Positions 45,716 to 58,277 of a DNA stretch of 64,000 bases are shown here, in pieces (positions within the stretch are counted from its first letter, which is position 1; every line of letters begins with the position of its first letter). Under the pieces are notes generated by a model. It was not told where the DNA came from, did not search any database, and worked only from the letters and a program-made list of their open reading frames with translations. The translations under genes and the position numbers were made by a program. Source of the stretch: Serratia plymuthica (GTDB lineage Bacteria; Pseudomonadota; Gammaproteobacteria; Enterobacterales; Enterobacteriaceae); assembly GCF_018336935.1 (NCBI RefSeq), contig NZ_CP068771.1, forward strand, positions 3,534,001-3,598,000, read 5' to 3'.

Positions 45716-47377
45716 CTAGGGTAACTGTTGGTTGACCGCCCGGCCATCGCCGGCGGTGGCCTGCAGTTCGCCCTTAAGTGAGGATTTAAACGGCCCATCG
45801 CTGTTCAGCAACCCTTTCAACTGCAGTTGCAGATTTCCGTCACCTTCTAGCGGAACCGGCTGCCATCCCCATTGCTGCAAGGTATTCATCGGTACCGAGC
45901 GGCCGTTCAACGACAGCGTAAACGGCTTGCCCGGCAGCTGCTCGACCGTGGCTTTGGCTTCCAGTAATCCTTTTGGCATAAAGGCACTTAGCTCGGTGAC
46001 GTTGATCTGCCCGTCATTGGCGTTTAGCGCCAGCGATGGGCGCCGAACGTCAATTTTATTGAAGGTGGCTTCGCTGCCATTCAGGTTCAGCGTGCCGGAC
46101 CAAATACCCCACTGGTGATCGCGCGCCAACAGCAGGTTGCCGCCGTAGCCGTCCAGCGCGGTGATCTGGAACGGGAAGTCCGGATTAATGTCGATGATCA
46201 GGTTGCGATTGGTGGTCAGTTTGTTGACGTACACCTCCGCCAACCAGTGCGGCAGCGGTTGCAGCCATAGCGCGCGCCAGTCTTGCGGCAAGGTGTATTC
46301 GAGTGCGGCGACGGCCACTTCGTCCAGTTGCAGGCGGTTGTTGGCGCGCAGCCAGCTGCCGGAGGTACGCAGCAGCCCGCCTTCCCAGCGGCTGGTGAAC
46401 TGTTGAATGGCGATACCGGCCGGTGAAAGCCGCATATTCATGATCGGATCGATCAGGTGGAAACCGCCGTTGATCAGATCGCTGGCGTTGAAGTTCAGCG
46501 AACCGTCCTCACTGCGCCAGTCGCCTTGCTGGAAGGTAACGTTCTGCAGCGACAGATCGAGATCGTTGAATGCCCACTCTTTGCCCTCCAGTCGTGCGTC
46601 GATCAAATCAAAACGTTTGAGAGTGACCGGCGGCAGCGCCGTAAAGCGTTGCCAGAATTCGGCCAGCGTCAGCGGAGTTTGCATGCGTACGCCACTCAGC
46701 CGCAGGCGTTCCACCTGCCAGCTGCCGTCGGCGGCGCGGCTGGCTACTCCGGTCAGGTCACCCTGCGCCAGATCGGCGCCGAAGTTGTTGAGCTTCAGCT
46801 GGTTCTGTTTAAGCTCACCCTGTACCAGCACCTGCGAAGCCGGGATACCGTTCAGCGTCATCGAGCCGGCGCTGAACTGGAACTGATTGTTTTCTCCCAG
46901 CAGATGTCCGGCTTTGGGCTGCCAGGGCGTAATGCCGGCATTGACCTGCTGCGCGTTCAGCTGCCAGGTTTCATCGCTGGACTGCAGCGCCATATTGCTC
47001 AACTGCAACACATCGGCCTGTACCGGCAGTGTCGCGGTCTGCGGCTGAACGGCAAGCGTGCCGTCGCGCAGCGTTACGCTGTGAAAATAGCGCGGTTCGG
47101 TAATTTGGCGCAGGCTCAGGCCGAGATCTACCCGTTTGGCGACCAACGCCTGCGGCTGATTATTTTTGGCCAGTTTGACGTCTTCCAGGCTGATTTGGCC
47201 CGGTTGATTCCATGAGTGCGAGATTTTTGCCACCGACAGGCGGTATTCGCTGTTATCGCTGATCCAACGGCTTAACCAACCCGCCGCCCAGCCGGTTTGC
47301 CCCACGACGTACAACAGCACAATGGCAAGCACTACCAGCAGCAGCAACGTCAGCAACAGTTTTCCGATAAATTTCAT
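45716..47377 (-). CDS. yicH: AsmA family protein YicH
   Basis: YicH belongs to the AsmA-like bridge proteins thought to move phospholipids between the membranes. A single N-terminal membrane anchor (residues 5-25) is followed by a long beta-rich periplasmic region with repeating hydrophobic strands. At 553 residues it is near E. coli YicH (569). It starts after the xanP terminator and so has its own promoter. Confidence 0.92.
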   Translation of the reverse strand: MKFIGKLLLTLLLLVVLAIVLLYVVGQTGWAAGWLSRWISDNSEYRLSVAKISHSWNQPGQISLEDVKLAKNNQPQALVAKRVDLGLSLRQITEPRYFHSVTLRDGTLAVQPQTATLPVQADVLQLSNMALQSSDETWQLNAQQVNAGITPWQPKAGHLLGENNQFQFSAGSMTLNGIPASQVLVQGELKQNQLKLNNFGADLAQGDLTGVASRAADGSWQVERLRLSGVRMQTPLTLAEFWQRFTALPPVTLKRFDLIDARLEGKEWAFNDLDLSLQNVTFQQGDWRSEDGSLNFNASDLINGGFHLIDPIMNMRLSPAGIAIQQFTSRWEGGLLRTSGSWLRANNRLQLDEVAVAALEYTLPQDWRALWLQPLPHWLAEVYVNKLTTNRNLIIDINPDFPFQITALDGYGGNLLLARDHQWGIWSGTLNLNGSEATFNKIDVRRPSLALNANDGQINVTELSAFMPKGLLEAKATVEQLPGKPFTLSLNGRSVPMNTLQQWGWQPVPLEGDGNLQLQLKGLLNSDGPFKSSLKGELQATAGDGRAVNQQLP

Positions 47378-47462
47378 CGTCTACATCCGCGTCGGTCAAA
47401 AAAGATACCCTGTTTATGCCGCAATTGGCCGGGCATCTCAAGTGCAATGGTCTGATAGGCAA

Positions 47463-47490
47463 TAAAAAACGGCCGCAAGCGGCCGTTTGT
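47463..47490 (-). terminator. xanP terminator
   Basis: ACGGCCGC (47469-47476) pairs with GCGGCCGT (47479-47486); on the minus strand a six-T run follows. It lies 18 bp after the xanP stop. Confidence 0.88.
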
Positions 47491-47508
47491 GGCAGGCAGC
47501 GCGGTGGA

Positions 47509-48909
47509 TTATGGCTTCTGGTGTTCGTGCGGGAACACCAGGTTGAGCACGATGGCGGTGATGCCGCCGGCGGCAATGCCTGAAGAGAGCAGGGTTTTCA
47601 GCCAGTCGGGCGCGAACTGCAGGATCAACGGTTGCTGGGAAACACCCATGCCGACGGCCAGCGACAGCGCCATGATCATGATCGCGCGGCGGTTCAGCCT
47701 TTCGCGCGACACGATACGCACGCCGGAGGCGGCGATGGTGCCGAACATCACCAGGGTAGCGCCGCCAAGCACCGGTTCAGGAATATGCTGCACGAAATTG
47801 GCCACTGCCGGGAACAAGCCCAGCGCGATCAGCATCAACGCCACCACAAAGCCGACGTAACGGCTGGCAACCCCGGTCAGTTGGATCACGCCGTTGTTCT
47901 GACCAAAACAGGAGTTGGGGAAGGTGTTGAATACTGCCGACAGCATCGAGTTCAGGCCGTTGGCCAGCACGCCGCCTTTCAGGCGTTTCATATACAAGGG
48001 GCCGCTGACCGGCTGTTCCGACACGTCTGAGGTGGCGGTGATGTCGCCGATGGTTTCCAGTGAGGTGACCATAAAGATCAGCATCAGCGGCAGCAGCAGG
48101 CTCCAGTCAAAGCCCAGGCCATAATACAGCGGGATCGGAAGGGTGACCGCCGCCGTTTGCGGAGCCGGCTGGCTTGCCGGCAGCATGTCCATCGCCCAGG
48201 CCAGCAGGTAGCCGACCGCCATGGCGATCACCAGCGAGGCGACGCGCAGGTACGGGTTGCGCTGGCGGTTAAGCAGAATAATCACCGCCAATACCGCGCC
48301 GGCCAGCAGCAGGTTTTTCGGTGCGCCGAAACTGTGATCGCTTATCGCGGCATAGCCGCCGCCGATGGAGGTCAGCCCAACCTGAATCAGCGACAACCCG
48401 ATAATCATCACCACAATACCGGAGACCAGCGGGGTGATGATGCGTCGCGCCAGGTGCAGCACGCGGGAAAGCAAGATCTCGGTGCAGGAGGCGACCATCA
48501 GCGTGCCGAATAGCGCAGCCATCATGGTTGGGACGTCGGCACCGCCGTTTTTCAGCGCCAGCCCGCCCATAATCAGCGGTGAAACAAAGTTAAAACTGGT
48601 GCCCTGAATCGACAGCAGGCCCGAACCGACCGGCCCCCAGGTTTTAATTTGCAAAATAGAGGCCAGGCCGGAGGCAAACAGCGACATGCTGATAATGTGC
48701 TGAGTATCCTGTGCCGGCAGACCGAGCGCCTGACAGATCAACAGCGCTGGGGTGATAACCGCCACGAACATCGCCAGCAGATGCTGACCGGCGGCAAACA
48801 GCGTTTGCGGCAGCGGCGGGCGGTCTTCCAGACGGTAAATCAGTTCGCTGGTGTGGGGCGTTACGGCGGCTTTTTGCACGGCATCAAGCTCGGTGGATGG
48901 CATGGTCAT
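47509..48909 (-). CDS. xanP: Xanthine:proton symporter XanP
   Basis: XanP is a high-affinity xanthine importer of the NCS2 family. The family signature [17 protein letters not shown] is present, as are the substrate-site blocks [18 protein letters not shown] and [17 protein letters not shown]. About 14 membrane segments are expected. Start is ATG 48909 or 48903; the longer frame to 49077 has no family support. This gives 466 residues (E. coli 463). A PurR box lies 55 bp upstream. Confidence 0.95.
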   Translation of the reverse strand: MTMPSTELDAVQKAAVTPHTSELIYRLEDRPPLPQTLFAAGQHLLAMFVAVITPALLICQALGLPAQDTQHIISMSLFASGLASILQIKTWGPVGSGLLSIQGTSFNFVSPLIMGGLALKNGGADVPTMMAALFGTLMVASCTEILLSRVLHLARRIITPLVSGIVVMIIGLSLIQVGLTSIGGGYAAISDHSFGAPKNLLLAGAVLAVIILLNRQRNPYLRVASLVIAMAVGYLLAWAMDMLPASQPAPQTAAVTLPIPLYYGLGFDWSLLLPLMLIFMVTSLETIGDITATSDVSEQPVSGPLYMKRLKGGVLANGLNSMLSAVFNTFPNSCFGQNNGVIQLTGVASRYVGFVVALMLIALGLFPAVANFVQHIPEPVLGGATLVMFGTIAASGVRIVSRERLNRRAIMIMALSLAVGMGVSQQPLILQFAPDWLKTLLSSGIAAGGITAIVLNLVFPHEHQKP

Positions 48910-48963
48910 GATGTGGCATTTCCAGAAACGGCAAAGCAGGCATTTTAATGATCCACCCCGCAA

Positions 48964-48979
48964 AAGCAAACGGTTGCGC
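48964..48979. promoter_or_regulatory. PurR box upstream of xanP
   Basis: AAGCAAACGGTTGCGC contains GCAAACGGTTGC, an exact fit to the PurR core GCAAnCGnTTGC. It lies 55-70 bp before the xanP start codon, in the region likely to hold the promoter. Control of a purine importer by PurR with hypoxanthine or guanine is biologically sensible. Confidence 0.8.
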
Positions 48980-49150
48980 CCTGATATTACGTCAGAGATA
49001 TCAATGCCTATGTCGTATTTTTGTTCATTTTTTCTTGTCTTCTCAGCATTTTTTACTTCTAATCCCACCCTCATCAAGTTTTAAAAACTAAGCGGTTTTC
49101 TATAACTTATTATTTCTTATTGGATCTTTTCCGTTACAGGGAGTACCTGG

Positions 49151-50362
49151 ATGTTTCATCTCGATACTTATGGCACGTTAGTCGCGGCAACGCTGGTTCT
49201 GCTCCTTGGGGGCAAATGCGTCAGAAGCATTCCGCTGTTGCGAAAATACACTATTCCCGCACCTGTCGCCGGTGGTTTGCTGGTGGCGCTCTTGTTGTTA
49301 GCCCTGAAAAAGTTCGCTAACTGGGAAATCAGCTTCGATATGTCGCTGAAAGACCCGTTGATGCTGGCCTTCTTCGCCACCATCGGCCTGAATGCCAACC
49401 TGGCGCGGCTGCGCGCGGGCGGCAAAGCGCTAATGGTGTTCCTGTTTGTGGTGCTGGGCCTGTTGGTGGTGCAGAACGCCATTGGCATCGGCATGGCGAA
49501 AATACTGGGTCTGGATCCGCTGATGGGCCTGATCGCCGGTTCAATTACGCTATCCGGCGGTCATGGTACCGGCGCAGCCTGGAGCAAGCTGTTCATCGAG
49601 CGTTATGGATTTGAAAACGCTACGGAAGTGGCGATGGCCTGTGCGACTTTCGGCCTGGTGCTGGGCGGGCTGATCGGCGGCCCGGTGGCGCGTTACCTGG
49701 TGAAACACTCCTCTACGCCGGAAGGCACACCGGAAGACAGCGTGCAACCGAGCGGTTTTGAAAAGCCGGAAAGCGGTCGACTGATCACCTCTTTGGTGAT
49801 GATCGAAACTATCGCGATGATCGCCATCTGCTTGAGCCTGGGGCAGTTTATTGCCGGCTTGTTGAATGGCACGGTGTTTGAATTGCCAAACTTTGTCTGT
49901 GTGCTGTTTGTCGGGGTGGTCCTCAGCAATACGCTGGCGTTCAGCGGTTTTTACACCGTGTTCGAACGGGCGGTGTCGGTGCTGGGGAACGTCAGCCTGT
50001 CGCTGTTCCTGGCCATGGCGCTGATGAGCCTGCGCCTGTGGGAGCTGGCGTCGCTGGCGCTGCCGATGCTGGCCATTCTGGCTGTGCAGACACTGGTGAT
50101 GGCGCTCTACGCAATTTTCGTCACTTATCGGGTGATGGGCAAAAACTACGACGCGGCGGTACTGGCTGCGGGACACTGTGGTTTTGGCATGGGCGCTACG
50201 CCAACGGCGATCGCCAATATGCAGGCGATTACCGATCGCTTCGGTCCATCGCATCTGGCGTTTCTGGTGGTGCCGATGGTGGGGGCGTTCTTTATTGATA
50301 TCGCCAACGCGATCGTGATTAAGCTGTATCTGCTGTTGCCGGTATTCCCGGCGGTGGGCTGA
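49151..50362 (+). CDS. gltS: Sodium/glutamate symporter GltS
   Basis: GltS imports glutamate with sodium. The 403-residue protein has two homologous halves of five membrane segments with re-entrant loops GGHGTGAAWSKLF and GHCGFGMGATPTAIANM. It is divergent from xanP across about 240 bp and ends before a GC-rich hairpin. Confidence 0.98.
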   Translation: MFHLDTYGTLVAATLVLLLGGKCVRSIPLLRKYTIPAPVAGGLLVALLLLALKKFANWEISFDMSLKDPLMLAFFATIGLNANLARLRAGGKALMVFLFVVLGLLVVQNAIGIGMAKILGLDPLMGLIAGSITLSGGHGTGAAWSKLFIERYGFENATEVAMACATFGLVLGGLIGGPVARYLVKHSSTPEGTPEDSVQPSGFEKPESGRLITSLVMIETIAMIAICLSLGQFIAGLLNGTVFELPNFVCVLFVGVVLSNTLAFSGFYTVFERAVSVLGNVSLSLFLAMALMSLRLWELASLALPMLAILAVQTLVMALYAIFVTYRVMGKNYDAAVLAAGHCGFGMGATPTAIANMQAITDRFGPSHLAFLVVPMVGAFFIDIANAIVIKLYLLLPVFPAVG

Positions 50363-50382
50363 ATAGCGTTCGAGATGTAAAG

Positions 50383-50405
50383 CAAGGGCGCCATTGGCGC
50401 CCTTG
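50383..50405. terminator. Hairpin between gltS and recG
   Basis: CAAGGGCGCC (50383-50392) and GGCGCCCTTG (50396-50405) form a perfect 10-bp stem between convergent gltS and recG. There is no T-run on either side, so termination is likely but not certain. Confidence 0.55.
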
Positions 50406-50419
50406 TCTATGGCAGAGGG

Positions 50420-52501
50420 TCAGGCGTTGGAGTAGCGCGCTTTCTCCGGCAGCCAGCGTTCAATCAGGGCGCGGGCATGTTCCGGGTACTGCTGATGAAT
50501 ATGGCGGGCGACGCGCTGCACTTCCGGTATCATCGCCTGGTCACGCAGCAAATCGGCCACCTTGAACTCCGCACTGCCGGTCTGGCGTGTGCCAAGCAGC
50601 TCGCCTGGGCCACGAATTTCCAGATCGCGCTGGGCAATCACAAAGCCATCGTTACTGTCGCGCAGTACCTGCAGACGTTTCTGCGCAGTTTTGCTGAGCG
50701 GGGTTTTGTACAACAGCACGCAATGCGATGCCACTGCGCCACGGCCAACGCGGCCGCGCAGCTGATGCAGCTGCGCCAACCCAAGCCGCTCCGGGTTTTC
50801 GATAATCATCAGGCTGGCGTTCGGTACGTCGACGCCGACTTCGATCACTGTGGTCGCCACCAGCAGCTGTAACTCACCCTGTTTGAAGGCCTGCATGACC
50901 GCCTGTTTTTCCTGCGCCTTCATACGGCCGTGAACCAGAGCGACTTTCAGTTCGGGCAGCGCAGCCTTCAGCTCTTCCCAGGTGGCTTCCGCCGCCTGCG
51001 CTTCCAGCAACTCCGACTCTTCGATCAACGTACAGACCCAATACGCCTGTCGGCCTTCTTCCATGCAGGCGCTTTTTACCCGCTGGATAATATCGGCGCG
51101 CCGGGTGTCTGGAATGGCGACGGTGGTGACCGGCGTCCTGCCTGGCGGCAATTCGTCGATCACCGAGGTATCGAGATCGGCATAGGCGGTCATTGCCAGC
51201 GTGCGTGGGATGGGCGTGGCGGTCATGATCAACTGGTGGGCATGGAAGCCTTGCTCCTCGCCCTTTTCCCACAGAGCCAGCCGCTGGTGCACGCCAAACC
51301 GGTGCTGTTCGTCGATGATCACCAGCGCCAAGCCGGAAAACTGCACCTGTTCCTGGAATATGGCGTGCGTACCGACCACCATCGACACTTTTCCGCTGGC
51401 GATCGCTTCCTGCTGAGCAATGCGTGCCTTGCCTTTTTGCTTGCCGGCCAGCCAGCCGACTTCAAGCCCCAGCGGTTCAAACCACTGGCGGAAGTTATTG
51501 GCGTGTTGTTCGGCCAGCAGTTCGGTAGGCGCCATCAATGCCACCTGTTTGCCGTGGGCGATGGCGCGCAGTGCCGCCAGGGCGGCCACCAGCGTTTTGC
51601 CTGAGCCGACATCGCCTTGCACCAGCCGCATCATCGGGAAGCCTTTTTGCATATCGGCTTCGATATCGGCTACCACGCGCTCTTGCGCGCCGGTCGGCGA
51701 GAACGGCAATTCGGCGAGAAAGCGTTTTTTCAGACGGTCATCCGGCATCAGCGGCAGCGCCTGATAACTCTGCGCGCCGGCACGCACCGCCAGCATGCTG
51801 AGGTTATGCGCCAGCAGCTCTTCCAGGATCAGGCGTTTTTGCGCCGGATGCTTGCCCTGCTCCAAATCTTCCAGCTGGATATCCGGCGGCGGGCGGTGCA
51901 GGGTATGCAGCGCCTGCGGCAGGCTCATCAGCCCGCCACTGAGTTCCGGTGGCAGCAGTTCGGCGATGGCGCAGGTGTCCAGCAGCTCCAGCGCCTGATC
52001 GGTCAGCTTGCGCAGCGTGGCCTGCCTGATGCCTTCGGTGGTCGGATAAACCGGCGTCAGTGATTCCTGCAGCTCAACCTCGCTGCTTTCCCCCTGAATG
52101 CGGTATTCCGGGTGGATGATTTCTGCGCCGTGGTTGCCGCGTTTGATCTCACCGTAAGCGGTCACGCGTCGGCCTGCGGCCAGGCTATTTTTCATCGCCG
52201 CGTTGAAGTTAAAGAAACGCATGGTGAGCAGGCCGGTGCCGTCGCTGATTTGGCAGGTCAGCATACGCCGACGGCCAAAACTGATATCGCTGCGCAGCAC
52301 TTCGCCTTCCACTGTGGCAAAAATGCCCGGCAGCAGGTCGTTGATCGGATAGAGACGGGTGCGGTCTTCATAACGCAACGGGAGGTGCAGCAGCAGGTCC
52401 TGAATGGTTTCCAGGCCAATTTTTGCCAGCTTGCCCGCCTGGCTGGCTCCAACCCCGGAAAGCGTGGTGAGAGGGACGGCATCCAGCAGGCGGCCTTTCA
52501 T
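50420..52501 (-). CDS. recG: ATP-dependent DNA helicase RecG
   Basis: RecG remodels stalled forks and Holliday junctions. The N-terminal wedge OB-fold is followed by helicase domains with Walker A GDVGSGKT, DEQH, TATPIPRTL and the TRG region RGRVGRG. I start at ATG 52501 (MKGRLLDAVPL), giving 693 residues as in E. coli. The ATG overlaps the trmH stop by 4 bp, so translation is coupled. It is the last gene of the gmk-rpoZ-spoT-trmH-recG run. Confidence 0.97.
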   Translation of the reverse strand: MKGRLLDAVPLTTLSGVGASQAGKLAKIGLETIQDLLLHLPLRYEDRTRLYPINDLLPGIFATVEGEVLRSDISFGRRRMLTCQISDGTGLLTMRFFNFNAAMKNSLAAGRRVTAYGEIKRGNHGAEIIHPEYRIQGESSEVELQESLTPVYPTTEGIRQATLRKLTDQALELLDTCAIAELLPPELSGGLMSLPQALHTLHRPPPDIQLEDLEQGKHPAQKRLILEELLAHNLSMLAVRAGAQSYQALPLMPDDRLKKRFLAELPFSPTGAQERVVADIEADMQKGFPMMRLVQGDVGSGKTLVAALAALRAIAHGKQVALMAPTELLAEQHANNFRQWFEPLGLEVGWLAGKQKGKARIAQQEAIASGKVSMVVGTHAIFQEQVQFSGLALVIIDEQHRFGVHQRLALWEKGEEQGFHAHQLIMTATPIPRTLAMTAYADLDTSVIDELPPGRTPVTTVAIPDTRRADIIQRVKSACMEEGRQAYWVCTLIEESELLEAQAAEATWEELKAALPELKVALVHGRMKAQEKQAVMQAFKQGELQLLVATTVIEVGVDVPNASLMIIENPERLGLAQLHQLRGRVGRGAVASHCVLLYKTPLSKTAQKRLQVLRDSNDGFVIAQRDLEIRGPGELLGTRQTGSAEFKVADLLRDQAMIPEVQRVARHIHQQYPEHARALIERWLPEKARYSNA

Positions 52502-53193
52502 CGGCGTACCGTTGCCTGCATGGTCGCCCACCATTCGGCGTCGGCGACCACCTGGCCCTGTTGATCAATCTGCGGACGCGGCAGCCCTTTGCGCTTGGCG
52601 ACGTTGGCCAACACCGGGTAGCCGCCCTCGAACAGCAAGCGTTGTTGTTCTTCTTCGTCCAGCGCGCTGTGGGTGCGCAGGTACATGCCGGCGTTGTGGC
52701 GTTGGCGCTGCGCTTCGTACAGGATCAAGGCCGAGGCGACCGACACGTTGAGGGATTGCACCATGCCGATCATCGGAATGATGATGTCCTGGTCGGCCAG
52801 GGCCAGCGCTTCTTCGGTGATACCGGTTTTTTCCTGGCCCAACAGCACGCAGGTTGGGCGGGTGTAATCCACCTCGCGGAAATCAACCGCGCGGTCGGAA
52901 AGGTGGGTCGCCAGAATCTGCATGCCTTGATCTTTCAGGTGGGTTACCGCGTCGGAGATGGTGCGGTGGGTTTTTACATTGACCCAGCTGTTGCTGCCGG
53001 CAGCGGAGGAAACCAGGGTGCGCATGCGTGAGGTCGGCCACACGGCATGCACCTGATGCACGCCGACGGCGTCGGCGGTGCGGATAATGGCGGAGACGTT
53101 ATGCGGTTTGTGCACCTGTTCCAGGCAGACCGTCAGATCCGGCTGCCGGGTCGCCAGCATTTCACAAATCCGCGCATAGCGTTCAGGGCTCAT
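52498..53193 (-). CDS. trmH: tRNA (guanosine-18 2'-O)-methyltransferase TrmH (SpoU)
   Basis: TrmH methylates the ribose of G18 in the D-loop of tRNAs. SPOUT-family motifs are present: NVSAIIRTADAVGVH, GQEKTGIT and PMIGMVQSLNVSVASALILYE. It is 231 residues (E. coli 229), begins 5 bp after spoT and overlaps recG. Confidence 0.98.
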   Translation of the reverse strand: MSPERYARICEMLATRQPDLTVCLEQVHKPHNVSAIIRTADAVGVHQVHAVWPTSRMRTLVSSAAGSNSWVNVKTHRTISDAVTHLKDQGMQILATHLSDRAVDFREVDYTRPTCVLLGQEKTGITEEALALADQDIIIPMIGMVQSLNVSVASALILYEAQRQRHNAGMYLRTHSALDEEEQQRLLFEGGYPVLANVAKRKGLPRPQIDQQGQVVADAEWWATMQATVRR

Positions 53194-53198
53194 AGGCG

Positions 53199-55310
53199 CT
53201 AATTTCGGTTACGGTTAACTTTAATCACATCCGGCATGATACGGATTTTACGCATAATATTTGCCAGATGGATGCGATCGCGGGTGGTCAGGCGGATAAA
53301 GGCGCTATAAACCCGGCCGTCTTTCTCTTCGGTATTCAGGCTCTGAATATTGGACTCGGCCGCATTGATAGCCGCCGTCAGGTTGGCCAGCGCGCCCTGA
53401 TGGTTAAACATGTCCACTTTGATCTCGGCGATGAATTCCTGCTCGATATCTTTATCCCACTCTACCGCCATGAATTTCTCGGGCTCTTTCTGGTAGCCGC
53501 GGATATTCCGGCAGGATTCATGGTGGATCACCAGCCCTTTGCCCGGGCTGACGTGGGCAATGATCGGGTCGCCCGGAATAGGTCGGCAGCACTTGGCGAA
53601 GGTGATCAGCACGCCGTCTGCGCCCTTGATCGCCAGGTTACGAACCCCGGAGGAGGTGCCCAGGTTGGATTGGTCACCCTGCAGGTTTTTCGCCACCACC
53701 ACGCTCATGGCGTTGCCGAGGCCGATTTCAGCCAGCAGATCGTCCAGGGTCGCCAGTTTCATGCGATCCAGCTCGTGCTGGATATTTTCCGGTGGGATCT
53801 CTGCCAGTTTGCGGCTGCCGCCCAACGCATGGTTCAGCAAGCGACGGCCGAGGCCGACCGAGTCATCACGCTTGAGGTTTTTCAGCATCTGGCGGATTTT
53901 GGCGCGCGCTTTCGAGCTGACGACAAAGTTCAGCCAGGCGGCGTTCGGCCGCGCGCCCGGTGCGGTGATGATTTCCACCGTCTGGCCGCTGCTCAGCGAC
54001 TGCGACAGCGGATAGGGTTGGCGATCGACGCGGGCGCCAACGCAGGCATGGCCGATATCGGTATGCACCGCGTAGGCGAAGTCGACCGGCGTTGCGCCCG
54101 CAGGCAATTCAACGATGCGGCCTTCCGGGGTGAAAACGTAAATCTCATCCGGGAACAGATCGGATTTTACGCTCTCGATAAATTCAAATGAACTGCCGGC
54201 GCTTTGCTGCAACTCCAGCAAGCTTTGCATCCAGCGCTGAGCGCGGATTTGCGCGGTGGTGCCGGTTTCGCCCTGTTCTTTTTCTTTATAAGCCCAGTGC
54301 GCAGCCACCCCCATTTCTGCCATCTGATCCATATCTTCGGTACGGATCTGCACCTCAACCGGCACGCCGTGAGGGCCGATCAGGGAGGTGTGCAGCGATT
54401 GGTAGCCGTTGGCCTTGGGAATGGCGATATAGTCTTTGACCCTGCCCGGACGCGGCTTATACAGGCTGTGGGCCTGACCCAGCACGCGGTAGCAGGTATC
54501 GACTTCCTTCACGATCACCCGGAACGCGTAGATGTCCATAATCGAATGGAACCGCTGCTCTTTCAGGTGCATCTTGAGGTAGATGGAATACAGATGCTTT
54601 TCTCGCCCGCTGACGCGGCAAGGAATGCCGGCTTCGTTCAATCGGCCTTCGATCTCGGAGAGAATCTTTTGGATCATCTCCTTACGGTTACCGCGAGCGG
54701 CTTTCACCACTTCTTTGATGACACGGTAGCGGTTCGGGTACAACGCCTCAAAACCCAGCTCTTCCAGCTCGGTCTTCAGGTGGTGAATACCCAGGCGATG
54801 GGCCAAGGGGCTGTAGATTTCCAGGGTTTCACGCGCGATACGCCGCCGTTTGTCAGGGCGCAGCGAACCCAGGGTCCGCATATTGTGCGTGCGGTCGGCC
54901 AGCTTGATCAGCACGACGCGGATATCCTGCACCATCGCCATGATCATTTTGCGGAAGTTTTCCGCCTGGGCTTCTTTTTTGTCCTGGAACTTCAGCTTGT
55001 CGAGCTTGGATACGCCTTCAACCAGTTCAGCGACGCTCTTGCCGAACAGCTGTTCCATATCCTGGTAGGTGGCCGGGGTGTCTTCGATGACGTCATGCAG
55101 CAGCGCGGCCATCAGCGTCTCATGATCGAGACGCATTTCCGCCAGAATGCAGGCCACGGCGACCGGGTGAGTAATGTAGGGCTCACCGCTGGAGCGTGTC
55201 TGTCCCTCGTGAGCATCACGTGCAACGAGGTATGCCTGTTTGAGGCGCTTAATCTGCTCCTCAGGCAGGTAACGTTGAATCAGCAGATTCAGGCTTTCAA
55301 ACAGGTACAA
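53199..55310 (-). CDS. spoT: Bifunctional (p)ppGpp synthetase/hydrolase SpoT
   Basis: SpoT sets basal (p)ppGpp and hydrolyses it. The HD hydrolase has His72-Asp73 (LLHDVIEDTP), so hydrolysis should be active. The synthetase domain, TGS domain (IYVFTPEGRIVELPAG) and C-terminal ACT domain follow in order. At 703 residues it matches E. coli (702). The start is TTG at 55310, as in E. coli, 18 bp after rpoZ. Confidence 0.98.
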   Translation of the reverse strand: MYLFESLNLLIQRYLPEEQIKRLKQAYLVARDAHEGQTRSSGEPYITHPVAVACILAEMRLDHETLMAALLHDVIEDTPATYQDMEQLFGKSVAELVEGVSKLDKLKFQDKKEAQAENFRKMIMAMVQDIRVVLIKLADRTHNMRTLGSLRPDKRRRIARETLEIYSPLAHRLGIHHLKTELEELGFEALYPNRYRVIKEVVKAARGNRKEMIQKILSEIEGRLNEAGIPCRVSGREKHLYSIYLKMHLKEQRFHSIMDIYAFRVIVKEVDTCYRVLGQAHSLYKPRPGRVKDYIAIPKANGYQSLHTSLIGPHGVPVEVQIRTEDMDQMAEMGVAAHWAYKEKEQGETGTTAQIRAQRWMQSLLELQQSAGSSFEFIESVKSDLFPDEIYVFTPEGRIVELPAGATPVDFAYAVHTDIGHACVGARVDRQPYPLSQSLSSGQTVEIITAPGARPNAAWLNFVVSSKARAKIRQMLKNLKRDDSVGLGRRLLNHALGGSRKLAEIPPENIQHELDRMKLATLDDLLAEIGLGNAMSVVVAKNLQGDQSNLGTSSGVRNLAIKGADGVLITFAKCCRPIPGDPIIAHVSPGKGLVIHHESCRNIRGYQKEPEKFMAVEWDKDIEQEFIAEIKVDMFNHQGALANLTAAINAAESNIQSLNTEEKDGRVYSAFIRLTTRDRIHLANIMRKIRIMPDVIKVNRNRN

Positions 55311-55328
55311 GGCAGACTCGCAGTCTAA

Positions 55329-55604
55329 TTAACGACGACCTTCAGCAATTGCGGTAACCGCTTGAATTTCTGCGGCTTCCTGCTCTTGCTGCTCCTGACG
55401 ATCACGAACATCGAGGATCTGGCTGGTGATCAGGCCTTCTTCGATTTCGCGCAGAGCGATAACGGTGTACTTGTCGTTTTCTTCCGGAACAAGTGCATCT
55501 TTACCGCCAGTCTGGATTTGACGTGCCCGACGAGCAGCGACCAACACCAGGTCAAAACGGTTACCAATTTTCTCTACAGCGTCTTGAACAGTTACGCGTG
55601 CCAT
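55329..55604 (-). CDS. rpoZ: RNA polymerase omega subunit RpoZ
   Basis: Omega helps fold the beta' subunit and forms one of the ppGpp sites on RNA polymerase. The 91-residue protein has the conserved [29 protein letters not shown] start and [15 protein letters not shown] site precedes the ATG. It stands between gmk and spoT. Confidence 0.98.
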   Translation of the reverse strand: MARVTVQDAVEKIGNRFDLVLVAARRARQIQTGGKDALVPEENDKYTVIALREIEEGLITSQILDVRDRQEQQEQEAAEIQAVTAIAEGRR

Positions 55605-55658
55605 ATTTGTGCTACTCCACAGGTGACGAAAAGACTGGGCATAATACTGAAACTGTCT

Positions 55659-56354
<696 letters not shown>

Positions 56355-56419
56355 CTAACGCGCCGGGTGCAGCGTTAGCTCGCATTTTGCCCGCCGCTTT
56401 GTGCTGAAAAAACCGCTAA

Positions 56420-58270
<1,851 letters not shown>

Positions 58271-58277
58271 TGTGCTG

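Noticed and set aside
54204..55328. 374-codon frame antisense to spoT
   Set aside because: It is a shadow of spoT, whose own frame is fully conserved.
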